Below, in pieces: positions 17,706-25,802 of a DNA stretch of 64,000 bases. Origin of the DNA: JAEXOD01 sp964652025 (GTDB lineage Bacteria; Bacteroidota; Ignavibacteria; Ignavibacteriales; Melioribacteraceae); contig CAZYZX010000013.1 in NCBI GenBank assembly GCA_964652025.1, positions 29,535-93,534 on the forward strand, given 5' to 3'. A program made the translations under genes and the position numbers. The stretch's first letter is position 1. Every line of letters begins with the position of its first letter. Under the pieces are notes generated by a model that had not been told where the DNA came from, did not search any database, and saw only the letters and a program-made list of their open reading frames with translations.

Positions 17706-19279
17706 TAGCTTATCAATTTATTAAACATGCCTTTGGTTTTATTTTGTAAAATATGATATAAAAACTTATCGCTTTCTTTAGGATAATCTTTTCTAATATG
17801 CCCACCGCGGCTTTCTTTGCGCTCTAATGCACTTGTTAAAATTAATCTTGCAATATTAATTATCATTACTTTTCTAAAAGAATTAAATTCATTTTCTAAT
17901 AAATTTAGTTCTTTTTCCCATTCATTTATTTTGTTAACAGCATAGGTTAACTCTTTTTCTTCTCTTAAAATGCCACAATTGTTAGTCATTAAAATTGCTA
18001 TTCTTTCTTTCAAATCTTCATATTCTTCAAAACTTTTATCATCGGCGTAAATATCCTTAAAACTGTTAACATCAATATTTAGATTGTTAATTTCTATATT
18101 AAACAAATTAATACTATCTATAGCGCGTTTACCAAACACTAAACACTCTAATAACGAGTTGCTTGCAAGTCTATTTGCACCATGTACACCCGTGCTAGCA
18201 GATTCACCAATTGCAAATAATCCATTTACTTCTGTAGCAGCATTTAAATCGGTTCTAATTCCTCCTATAAAGTAATGTGCTGCTGGTTCAACAGGAATTA
18301 AATCTTTAGTTAAATCTAATCCATAATTTAGTAATTCACTATAAATAGTAGAAAATCGAGCTTTAATTTTATCTGGATTAAGATGACATAAGGATAAATA
18401 AACTTTGTTACCTTCTTTAATTTTATTAAAAATAGCTTTAGCAACAACATCGCGTGGGGCAAGCTCTGCTAATTTATCAATATCAGGCATAAACCTATTT
18501 AAGTCTTCTGTAACTAAATAAGCCCCCTCACCGCGTACGGCTTCGCTAATTAAAAAAGATTTTTTATTAGGTGCATGAAAAACTGTAGGATGAAATTGTA
18601 TAAACTCCATATCTGCAACACTTGCTCCAGCATCATAAGCTAAATAAATTCCATCCCCTGTAGAAGTTCTTGGATTTGTAGTTTTACTAAATATTCCGCT
18701 TGCTCCACCTGTAGCAATTACAGTTCCTTTAGCTAAAATTGTATAATTAATTTTGTCAATTCCATTAAAAGCTTTTACACCCAAACAAGTATTATCCGTT
18801 TTAATTAAATCATAAACAAATGTATTTTCAAAAATTTCTATATTTGGATTATTTTTAATGTAATACTTTAAAAACTCTACCATTTTTTTGCCCGTTGCAT
18901 CACCACCAGCGTGTAAAATTCTCCTTTTACTATGCCCACCCTCTAAACCTAATGCTAATTTACCATTTTCGGTATCAAAAGCCATTCCCATTTCAATTAA
19001 ATCATAAATTCTTTCGTGTCCATCTTCTACTAGAACTTCTACAGCATCTTTATCACAAAGTCCTCTGCCTGCTTCTAAGGTATCTGCAACATGTAAATCT
19101 ACATTGTCTTCTTCTGTAACTACTGCTGCAATACCCCCCTGCGCCCAATAAGTGTTACTAATTTCTATTGTACTTTTTGTTAAAAGGGCAACTTTACCAA
19201 ATTTACTAGCATATGCTGCTGCGTATAAACCCGCTAAACCACTTCCTATTATAATGTAATTGTACTTTTTTATTTGCAT
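17705..19279 (-). CDS. nadB: L-aspartate oxidase NadB
   Basis: The 524-residue flavoprotein oxidises L-aspartate to iminoaspartate, the first step of de novo NAD synthesis. It has the FAD-binding IIGSGLAGLYAA at the N-terminus, NTYWAQGGIAAV, EFIQFHPTVFH, SEAVRGEGAYLV, the substrate-binding PAAHYFIGGIRTD, and GVHGANRLASNSLLECLVFG near residue 370. It is the first gene of the operon, so the operon promoter should lie in 19280-19369. The neighbouring MarR gene is divergent. Confidence 0.95.
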   Translation of the reverse strand: MQIKKYNYIIIGSGLAGLYAAAYASKFGKVALLTKSTIEISNTYWAQGGIAAVVTEEDNVDLHVADTLEAGRGLCDKDAVEVLVEDGHERIYDLIEMGMAFDTENGKLALGLEGGHSKRRILHAGGDATGKKMVEFLKYYIKNNPNIEIFENTFVYDLIKTDNTCLGVKAFNGIDKINYTILAKGTVIATGGASGIFSKTTNPRTSTGDGIYLAYDAGASVADMEFIQFHPTVFHAPNKKSFLISEAVRGEGAYLVTEDLNRFMPDIDKLAELAPRDVVAKAIFNKIKEGNKVYLSLCHLNPDKIKARFSTIYSELLNYGLDLTKDLIPVEPAAHYFIGGIRTDLNAATEVNGLFAIGESASTGVHGANRLASNSLLECLVFGKRAIDSINLFNIEINNLNIDVNSFKDIYADDKSFEEYEDLKERIAILMTNNCGILREEKELTYAVNKINEWEKELNLLENEFNSFRKVMIINIARLILTSALERKESRGGHIRKDYPKESDKFLYHILQNKTKGMFNKLIS

Positions 19280-19369
19280 ATCTTTATGCTTTTCTCTTTT
19301 TAATTTCTTTTAAAAAGTAAATTTAACATTAAATTAATTTATATTAAAATCATTTTATTAAAATAAAAC

Positions 19370-19400
19370 TTGACATCTTGTCTTTTTATTATTATTTTTA
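19370..19400 (+). promoter_or_regulatory. Promoter of the marR-pirin operon
   Basis: TTGACA (19370-19375), 17-bp spacer, TATTTTTA (19393-19400), about 43 bp before the MarR start. It is the same architecture as the promoters at 13604-13634 and 31594-31624. Confidence 0.5.
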
Positions 19401-19401
19401 C

Positions 19402-19416
19402 ATAGTAAATAACTAT
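19402..19416. promoter_or_regulatory. Short inverted repeat, possible MarR operator
   Basis: ATAGT-AAATA-ACTAT immediately follows the -7 element and could be a binding site for the MarR protein encoded downstream. The arms are only 5 bp in AT-rich DNA, so chance is a real possibility. Confidence 0.25.
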
Positions 19417-19442
19417 TTTTAATAATACTAACTTTAACTAAT

Positions 19443-19886
19443 ATGAGTAACAAAGAACTTGCCTTAAAAACCTGGGTTAAACTTGCCCGTGCTTTTAATT
19501 CTGTTAATAGAGTAATTAACGAAGAAATTAATACTTATGGTGTAACTCCATCACAGTTTGGTGTTTTAGAAGCCTTATACCATTTAGGTGATATGCCTAT
19601 TGGTAAACTTGCAAATAAAATTTTAATTACTGGTGGAAATATGACCGTTATTTTAGATAATTTAGAAAAAAATGGCTTTATTGAAAGAATTAAAAGCCCC
19701 AATGATAGACGCTCTTTATTTATTCACATAACAGATAAGGGAAAAGATCTTATTAAAAGCGTCTTCCCTTCACACATTAATTATGTTTCTAATGTATTTT
19801 CTGTTTTAACTGAAGATGAACTAATTACTTTAGGAAATTTATTAAAAAAACTTGGTACCAACATTAAAGTGAGTAACGATGAATAA
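19443..19886 (+). CDS. MarR family transcriptional regulator
   Basis: The 147-residue winged-helix protein has YGVTPSQFGVLEALYHLGDM, recognition region GKLANKILITGGNMTVILDN, and the wing sequence IKSPNDRRSLFIHITDKGKDLI, the D-R-R-S beta-hairpin of the family. MarR proteins are dimeric repressors released by small phenolics or oxidants. It overlaps the pirin gene by 8 nt, a pairing that suggests it controls pirin in response to an aromatic or oxidative signal. The ligand is not known. Confidence 0.92.
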   Translation: MSNKELALKTWVKLARAFNSVNRVINEEINTYGVTPSQFGVLEALYHLGDMPIGKLANKILITGGNMTVILDNLEKNGFIERIKSPNDRRSLFIHITDKGKDLIKSVFPSHINYVSNVFSVLTEDELITLGNLLKKLGTNIKVSNDE

Positions 19887-20571
19887 ACTAATAAAAAGTT
19901 CAGATAGAGGAATTTCCAAAACTAATTGGCTTTTAAGCTATCATTCTTTTTCATTTAATGATTTTTATAACCCAGATATGGTTAGCTTTGGACCAATTAG
20001 AGTGCTAAACGAAGATTTTGTTAAAGCTGGTGCTGGATTTCCTACTCATCCACATAAAAACATGGAAATTATTACATATGTTTTAGAAGGTACTTTACAA
20101 CATAAAGATAGCACGGGAACTGACGAAATTATCTACGCAAACGAATTTCAAAAAATGTCTGCCGGTAGTGGAATATTTCACTCAGAGTTTAATCCAAATA
20201 CTGATAAAGATGTGCATTTGCTCCAAATTTGGATTTATCCCAAAACTAAAGACTTAACTCCAAATTACTCTAAGTTAAATCTTAATGAAAGATTAGAATT
20301 TAATAAACTAATCTTAGTTGCTGATAACTCTAAAGATGAAAATAAAATTTATGTAGACCAAGATATTAAAGTATATATTGCAAAGTTTGATAAAGAAGAA
20401 AATTTAGTTTTTAATAATTCTACTAATTCTCATTATCTATTTAATATTGATGGGGTTACAAAAGTTGACGAAATAGAATTAAATAAAGGAGATGCAATTG
20501 CTGTTTCTGATGTTAATAGTTTAAATATTACTTCTTCAAGCAATTCGCATTTTATTTTATTTAGTTTTTAG
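19879..20571 (+). CDS. Pirin family protein
   Basis: The 230-residue bicupin carries the pirin metal site exactly: H57 and H59 in FPTHPHKN, H101 and E103 in FHSEFN, with GGF-like RVLNEDFVKAGAGF before it. Some pirins (YhhW type) have quercetin 2,3-dioxygenase activity, while others act as redox-dependent cofactors. Co-transcribed with the MarR regulator (8-nt overlap) and ended by a terminator at 20584. Confidence 0.93.
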   Translation: MNKLIKSSDRGISKTNWLLSYHSFSFNDFYNPDMVSFGPIRVLNEDFVKAGAGFPTHPHKNMEIITYVLEGTLQHKDSTGTDEIIYANEFQKMSAGSGIFHSEFNPNTDKDVHLLQIWIYPKTKDLTPNYSKLNLNERLEFNKLILVADNSKDENKIYVDQDIKVYIAKFDKEENLVFNNSTNSHYLFNIDGVTKVDEIELNKGDAIAVSDVNSLNITSSSNSHFILFSF

Positions 20572-20583
20572 GATTGTTTTAAT

Positions 20584-20610
20584 AAAAAAGTCGAGTAATC
20601 GGCTTTTTTT
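20584..20610. terminator. Intrinsic terminator between pirin and hydrolase genes
   Basis: AAAAAGTCGA, loop GTAA, TCGGCTTTTT forms a 10-bp stem with one G-T pair and a T-run. It lies between convergent genes, and its right end touches the stop codon of the hydrolase gene. Confidence 0.8.
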
Positions 20611-21406
20611 AATGTAAAACATCTAAATAATCGGTCTGTACTTTTCTATCTTTTGTTATATTACCGTAGTCGTTATCTAAATCAAATTTTTCTGGATTAT
20701 ACGGTTTTTTATTTATTAATACATCATGTAAGCACCATTTACCATCGCAACCGCTGTCTTTTGCTTCTACAATAATAGCTTGGGAGTTATTATACATCTT
20801 ACCTAACTTAATCATTGTTTCGTAGTTAGAGGAGTACTTTTTTGTATTACTATCGTAAGCATAAACAGCATAAATTTTGTTTAGATTTTTCGCAATATTA
20901 GAATCTAATGGTGCACCACATTCATAGCTTCCTATTCCGCCATCTAAATTAAAATAAATTATTTTATCTTTTAATGTTTCTGTTTTATCTAATTTAGCTT
21001 TCCCAAATAGATACTGGAACAAATTATGCGCTACAAACGAACCACTGGAGTGCGCCGCTATTATTATTTTATCAATTTTCTCGTTTTTACATAAACTTAT
21101 TAAATTTAAGGCTAATAAACTATCGGCAATTTCTTTTTCTAAGTAACATGGAGTATCTGGTCCCTTTACCGCAAAAATATACTTAACAGATAAATCTTTT
21201 AATTTTTCTATAAAAAGCTGCTCGCACCAATTATTTACAACTGCTTGCTTAGCAGACCACCCACCATAACCAATAAAAACATTATTGCCAATATTATCTG
21301 TTTTCGCAAAATCGATACCATAAAACAAATTATTAAACTGTAACTTATCTTGGGCTAAAGTAAACGAACTAATTATAAAAATTAAAATCGTAATTGTTCT
21401 AATCAA
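20609..21406 (-). CDS. Secreted alpha/beta-hydrolase-like protein
   Basis: The product has 265 residues. A signal peptide (MIRTITILIFIISSFTLAQ) precedes VFIGYGGWSAKQ. A nucleophile-elbow-like AAHSSGSF (Ser120 candidate), IYFNLDGGIG and WCLHDVLI (His227 candidate) suggest an alpha/beta hydrolase triad, though the elbow has Ala in place of the first Gly. Several cysteines may form disulfides in the periplasm. Substrate is unknown. The start overlaps the dnaA stop by 4 nt, an unusual coupling of a cell-envelope enzyme to the replication initiator. I do not recognise a named family. Confidence 0.65.
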   Translation of the reverse strand: MIRTITILIFIISSFTLAQDKLQFNNLFYGIDFAKTDNIGNNVFIGYGGWSAKQAVVNNWCEQLFIEKLKDLSVKYIFAVKGPDTPCYLEKEIADSLLALNLISLCKNEKIDKIIIAAHSSGSFVAHNLFQYLFGKAKLDKTETLKDKIIYFNLDGGIGSYECGAPLDSNIAKNLNKIYAVYAYDSNTKKYSSNYETMIKLGKMYNNSQAIIVEAKDSGCDGKWCLHDVLINKKPYNPEKFDLDNDYGNITKDRKVQTDYLDVLH

Positions 21407-22851
21407 TTTGCACCTAATTCTATTTTATTTCTAAGTGTTTCCACAATCTCTTTTACTTTATTATCCTCGTTCATCATTTGCGTAACAGATTCATAACTAT
21501 GTATAACCGTGCTGTGGTCTCTTCCACCAAAATGTAAACCGATTGTTTTTAAGGATGATTTTGTAATCTCTTTACTTAAATACATTGCAACTTGACGCGC
21601 AAATACAACTTCTTTACGCCTGTTTTTTTCTCTAACTTTATTTTCTTCTACTTTTAAAAACTCGCAAACAGCCTTGGTAATTTGGTCAATGGAAACGTTC
21701 ACTTGCTTAGTTGTAGATACTTCTTTTACAATTTTTTTAACCAAGTTCATTTCAATTTTTTGATTGCTTAACGCATTGGCTGCCATAATTTTTATTAAAC
21801 ATCCTTCCAACTCTCTAATATTAGATGTAATATTATAAGCAATATACTCTAACATTCCATGCTCTAAATTAATACCAAATTTTGCGCTTTTATTCTTTAA
21901 TATTGCCATTCTCGTTTCAAAATCTGGTGGCTGAATATCTGCAGATAGCCCCCACTGAAATCTTGAAATAAGGCGCTCGTTCATTCCATTCAAATCTTTT
22001 GGCGGCTTATCACTACTTAAAATTATCTGCTTATTTAATTGATGCAAAGAGTTAAAAATGTGGAAAAATAAGTCTTGTGTTTTCTCTTTATTAACCAAAA
22101 ATTGAATATCATCTATAATTAAAACATCCAATTTTTGATAAAAATTAGAAAACTCGTTTAGCTTATTAACTAAAATAGCATCAATAAACTTAGCAGAAAA
22201 ATCGCTACTAGAAATATATAACACTTTTTTAGTTGGGTCGTTTGCCAAAATTCTATTACCAATAGCTTGTATTAGGTGTGTTTTGCCTAACCCAACACCA
22301 CCATAAATAAATAATGGATTAAATGACGTTTGCCCCGGTTGGTCGCTAATTGCAATAGCAGCTGCACGTGCCAACTGATTACTTTCTCCCTTAATAAAAT
22401 TATCGAACTGGTAATTTTGTTGCAAATTACTAGAAAAAGTGGTTTCTTCTTCTGGAATTTTTACATCAGAGGAAAAATTTGTATCCTCTACTGAAACAGA
22501 AGTGTTAGACTTGTTCTGTAATTCCGCAAGGGTAACAGGAACACCATTTTTACTTGTGTCTTCGTCATCTGTTTCAGTATTTTCTACCACATAAACTAAT
22601 TTACCCCGCTCACCTAAAATATGGGTAACAGCCTTATTAACAACTGCATTATAATGAGCTTCAATCCAATCAATAAACATTGTGCCCGGAACCTGTACCT
22701 TTAGCGTGCTATCTGTTAAGTCTACCGATTTTAACGGTGTAAACCAAGTATTATAAGTTAATGGCGATACAGAACTTTTTATAATTTCTAAAAATTCTCG
22801 CCACATTCTTTTATGATCTCTTGCAACGTCTAAACTAATTCCTCGTCTCAT
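21403..22851 (-). CDS. dnaA: Chromosomal replication initiator DnaA
   Basis: The protein has 482 residues. Domain I (about 15-90) contains YNTWFTPLKSVDL. A variable linker (91-150) follows. The AAA+ domain has Walker A GGVGLGKT (184-191), Walker B LIIDDIQFL and sensor RLISRFQWG. C-terminal domain IV has the DNA-binding helix-turn-helix GGRDHSTVIHSYESV. It opens DNA at oriC. A DnaA box (22861-22869) sits 10 bp before the ATG, so autoregulation is likely. dnaN is not the next gene. A secreted hydrolase is. Confidence 0.98.
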   Translation of the reverse strand: MRRGISLDVARDHKRMWREFLEIIKSSVSPLTYNTWFTPLKSVDLTDSTLKVQVPGTMFIDWIEAHYNAVVNKAVTHILGERGKLVYVVENTETDDEDTSKNGVPVTLAELQNKSNTSVSVEDTNFSSDVKIPEEETTFSSNLQQNYQFDNFIKGESNQLARAAAIAISDQPGQTSFNPLFIYGGVGLGKTHLIQAIGNRILANDPTKKVLYISSSDFSAKFIDAILVNKLNEFSNFYQKLDVLIIDDIQFLVNKEKTQDLFFHIFNSLHQLNKQIILSSDKPPKDLNGMNERLISRFQWGLSADIQPPDFETRMAILKNKSAKFGINLEHGMLEYIAYNITSNIRELEGCLIKIMAANALSNQKIEMNLVKKIVKEVSTTKQVNVSIDQITKAVCEFLKVEENKVREKNRRKEVVFARQVAMYLSKEITKSSLKTIGLHFGGRDHSTVIHSYESVTQMMNEDNKVKEIVETLRNKIELGAN

Positions 22852-23370
22852 ATCAAAAAGTTATCCACATTTAAATATTTTTTAATTTATTTTAAAATTT
22901 AACTTGCTTTTTAAATTTTTTGTTTGTTAACATTTTATTAACTTTAAATAACATGCCGTAAGTTATTATACAACAATAAGTTAAGTATGATTTTTAAAAA
23001 CAAAGAGCAAAATAAACGCACAAAACGCTAATTACTTGTTTTTTTATTCCCATTTTACATTTGGATTTTTTGGGTTATCCACAAGTTATCCACATATTTT
23101 AGAACGCTGATTTTAATGTAAAAATAGAAGAATTATTATTACTATGCAAGTAAAATTTTAACTTTTTTTGTAACTTATTTAATAATAAAAAGATAAAATT
23201 TTTTACTAACCACTTATTAATGGTTTAATTTTTATTTATTCCCCACCTATGAAAACGTTTAACATTTTTTACCCTTTTTTTATTAAAAATAGCCTTAATA
23301 TTCTTTTTTATTAACTTAAAAAACCGCATATTTACTACTTAAATAGATTAAAATTAATATAAGAGGTTTT
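22852..23370. other. Probable chromosomal replication origin (oriC)
   Basis: This 519-bp gene-free interval separates the divergent dnaA and epimerase genes. It holds three exact DnaA boxes TTATCCACA at 22861-22869, 23075-23083 and 23086-23094, the last two in direct tandem 11 bp apart. The stretch from 23110 to 23220 is almost only A/T and could be the unwinding element. A short hairpin (AACCA...TGGTT) lies near 23209-23226. No tRNA or other gene was seen. Confidence 0.7.
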
Positions 23371-24297
23371 ATGCAAAAAGTTGTTGTTGCCGGGGGCGCT
23401 GGATTTATTGGAAGCCACGTTGCAGAGTATTATGGCAGTTTAGGCTATTCTGTTACAATTATAGATAATTTGCGTAGCGGTAAAATTGAAAATACCAAAG
23501 TTGTTAAAAACTTAACTTTTATTGAAGACTCTATTACTAACTTAGATTGCGTAAATAATGCTATAGAAAATGCCGATTACGTTTTTAACTTTGCCGCCCT
23601 TGTAAGCGTACCAGAATCCATAGAAAAACCTTATGAATGCGTTGATATTAACGTAAAGGGATTACTGAATTTATTAGAAGCTAGTAAAAAAAATAAGGTA
23701 AAAAAGTTCGTTCACATTTCTTCTGCTGCAGTTTATGGAGATAACCCCATTCTACCTAAAAATGTGCACATGGCACCCGAACCGAAAACTCCTTATGCAA
23801 TTACTAAATTAGATGGTGAATATTATTGCAAAATGTATAGCGAGCAATTTGGCTTAAAAACCACTGCATTGCGCTTTTTTAACGTATTTGGAGAAAGACA
23901 AAACCCTAAAAGCCAATATGCAGCAGCAATACCTATTTTTATAGAAAAAGCTTTGCAAAATAAAGATATTATTATTTACGGTGATGGTTTGCAAACGCGA
24001 GACTTTATTTACGTTAAAGATATCGTACAAGCTTGCAACTTAGCAGCAGAATCTAACCTAAATACTGGATTATTTAACGTTGCTTATGGTAAAACTATTA
24101 CTGTTTTAGAAATAGCAAAATTAATTATAAACATTACAGGTTCTAAAAGCAATATTATTTTTGAACCTGAACGCCCCGGAGATATAAAACATAGCTTAGC
24201 AGATATTTCTGAAACTATTGATATTCTTAAATTTAACCCACAATGGGATTTATTAAAAGGTTTAGAGCAAACAATTAATTACTTTAAAGGTTTGTAA
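23371..24297 (+). CDS. NAD-dependent sugar-nucleotide epimerase (GalE/WbpP-like)
   Basis: The 308-residue extended SDR enzyme has GGAGFIGSHVAEYY for NAD binding, IIDNLRSG, catalytic Ser118 in HISSAAVYGD and Tyr142/Lys146 in TPYAITK, then RFFNVFGERQNP and TRDFIYVKDIVQA. It belongs to the UDP-glucose or UDP-GlcNAc 4-epimerase group. The exact substrate cannot be told. A good ribosome site (AAGAGG) precedes ATG. One base separates it from the asparaginase gene. It could feed the glycan cluster at the left end. Confidence 0.88.
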   Translation: MQKVVVAGGAGFIGSHVAEYYGSLGYSVTIIDNLRSGKIENTKVVKNLTFIEDSITNLDCVNNAIENADYVFNFAALVSVPESIEKPYECVDINVKGLLNLLEASKKNKVKKFVHISSAAVYGDNPILPKNVHMAPEPKTPYAITKLDGEYYCKMYSEQFGLKTTALRFFNVFGERQNPKSQYAAAIPIFIEKALQNKDIIIYGDGLQTRDFIYVKDIVQACNLAAESNLNTGLFNVAYGKTITVLEIAKLIINITGSKSNIIFEPERPGDIKHSLADISETIDILKFNPQWDLLKGLEQTINYFKGL

Positions 24298-24298
24298 A

Positions 24299-25276
24299 AT
24301 GAAAAACATATTGGTAATTTTTACTGGCGGCACATTTTCTATGAAAATTGATGAAGCTACTGGTGCTGCTGTTCCATTTTTTCATGGTAACGAATTAATT
24401 GATAAAGTACCTCAATCAGAACTTCCTGCAAATTTATCTGTTTACGAGTACGGGAATTATCCTGGTCCTCACATGACACCAGAAATTATGTTAGATCTAT
24501 CCCAAAAGGTACAAACGTTTATTAATAAACCTGATATAGATGGTATAATTGTTACACACGGAACGGATACTTTAGAAGAAACAGCTTATTTATTAGATTT
24601 AACAGTTAAAACAGAAAAACCGATTGTGGTAATTGGCGCCATGCGAACTAGCACAGAACCAAATTGGGATGGCGCTAGAAATTTATCGGATGCAATACAT
24701 ATTATTAATAACGATAACAGCAAAAATCTTGGTGTTTTGGTTTGCTTAAATGGAGAAATTAACGCAGCTAGCGAAGTAACTAAAACACACACAGAAGATG
24801 TTGAAACTTTCCACAGCTTAGATTTTGGAGCTCTTGGCTTTGTAGATAGAGGTCGCGTTTTTATTAATAGACTTCCTAAAAAGCTTGAAACAATTGATAC
24901 AGATAAATTAAATTCTAATGTAGACTTAATTAAAGTTTATGCCGGTATGGATGAAAAGTTCTTTAAGTTTTCTGCCGATAGCGGCGCCGAAGGATTAGTT
25001 GTAGAAGCAATGGGGGTTGGAAACGTTCCACCTAAAGCTTTTAATGGTATAACTTATGTTTTAGATAAAGGTATTCCTGTTGTGCTTGTTTCCCGTTGCC
25101 CTGCGGGTGAAACATTAGATATTTACGGTTACCCAGGTGCTGGGAAATGGTTACATAAAGCCGGAGTAATTTTTGCAGACTACCTAAACGGTCAAAAAGC
25201 AAGAATTAAACTAATGCTTGCACTTGGTAAAACTAAAAATCACCAAGAATTAAGAAAAATATTTGGCGATATTTAA
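24299..25276 (+). CDS. Type I-like L-asparaginase
   Basis: The 325-residue amidohydrolase has the nucleophile Thr12 in FTGGTFSMK and the second catalytic motif VTHGTDTLEETAYLLDL (T89-D90), plus GAMRTSTEPNWDGARNL. No signal peptide is visible, so it is cytoplasmic. It would release aspartate and ammonia, and aspartate is the substrate of NadB encoded nearby, though that link is only suggestive. The stop overlaps the next ATG by one base (TAATG). Confidence 0.92.
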   Translation: MKNILVIFTGGTFSMKIDEATGAAVPFFHGNELIDKVPQSELPANLSVYEYGNYPGPHMTPEIMLDLSQKVQTFINKPDIDGIIVTHGTDTLEETAYLLDLTVKTEKPIVVIGAMRTSTEPNWDGARNLSDAIHIINNDNSKNLGVLVCLNGEINAASEVTKTHTEDVETFHSLDFGALGFVDRGRVFINRLPKKLETIDTDKLNSNVDLIKVYAGMDEKFFKFSADSGAEGLVVEAMGVGNVPPKAFNGITYVLDKGIPVVLVSRCPAGETLDIYGYPGAGKWLHKAGVIFADYLNGQKARIKLMLALGKTKNHQELRKIFGDI

Positions 25277-25800
25277 TGCAAATTTACAACACACCGCCGT
25301 TTTATTTAAAGCTTAAACCTTTTTTAAGCTCTTTTCTGCTTCTTCCTGTTATGGTTTATTTAGCCCTTTCTCGCGGTAAGTTTCACTTTATAGATTGGTT
25401 TAACTTGCTTATACACGAAGGCGGGCATGGGGTTTTTATGTTCTTCGGCAGATTTATTCATGTAGCTGGCGGTACATTAATGCAAATTATATTACCTTCT
25501 TTGTTTATTTATTACGCTGCCAAACGAAAGTATCTTTTTTTAACTCAATTATCTTTAGTGTGGCTTGCGCAAAACTTAATTAACATTAGCGTTTATGCAG
25601 CAGATGCCCGCGCAAAAAAGTTACCTTTATTGGGTGGTAAAAAGGTCTATCACGATTGGGCTTATTTACTTGGCAAATTAAATATCTTAGAATATGACCA
25701 AGCGGTCGGGTTGTTTTTTTACTCCACTGCTATTGGTATTTTTTTAATTACCTTTTTACTACCTATTATAATGCCAAAAACTAATAAGATATACGATTAG
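25276..25800 (+). CDS. HEGGH-containing membrane protein, possible M50-like zinc protease
   Basis: The 174-residue polytopic protein has a hydrophobic segment near 17-33, then LLIHEGGHGVFMFFGRFIHV with an HExxH zinc signature (H47, E48, H51) at the start of a membrane segment, further hydrophobic segments, and a later conserved-looking AADARAKKLPLLGG plus HDWAYLLG (a His-Asp pair). The layout resembles minimal site-2 protease-like proteins. The third metal ligand is not certain and substrate is unknown. It is last in the epimerase-asparaginase operon and ends 2 bp from the convergent kinase gene. Confidence 0.6.
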   Translation: MQIYNTPPFYLKLKPFLSSFLLLPVMVYLALSRGKFHFIDWFNLLIHEGGHGVFMFFGRFIHVAGGTLMQIILPSLFIYYAAKRKYLFLTQLSLVWLAQNLINISVYAADARAKKLPLLGGKKVYHDWAYLLGKLNILEYDQAVGLFFYSTAIGIFLITFLLPIIMPKTNKIYD

Positions 25801-25802
25801 GT

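Noticed and set aside
18895..19119. His/Leu-rich plus-strand frame opposite nadB
   Set aside because: Antisense to conserved NadB sequence. Composition typical of a shadow frame in AT-rich DNA.
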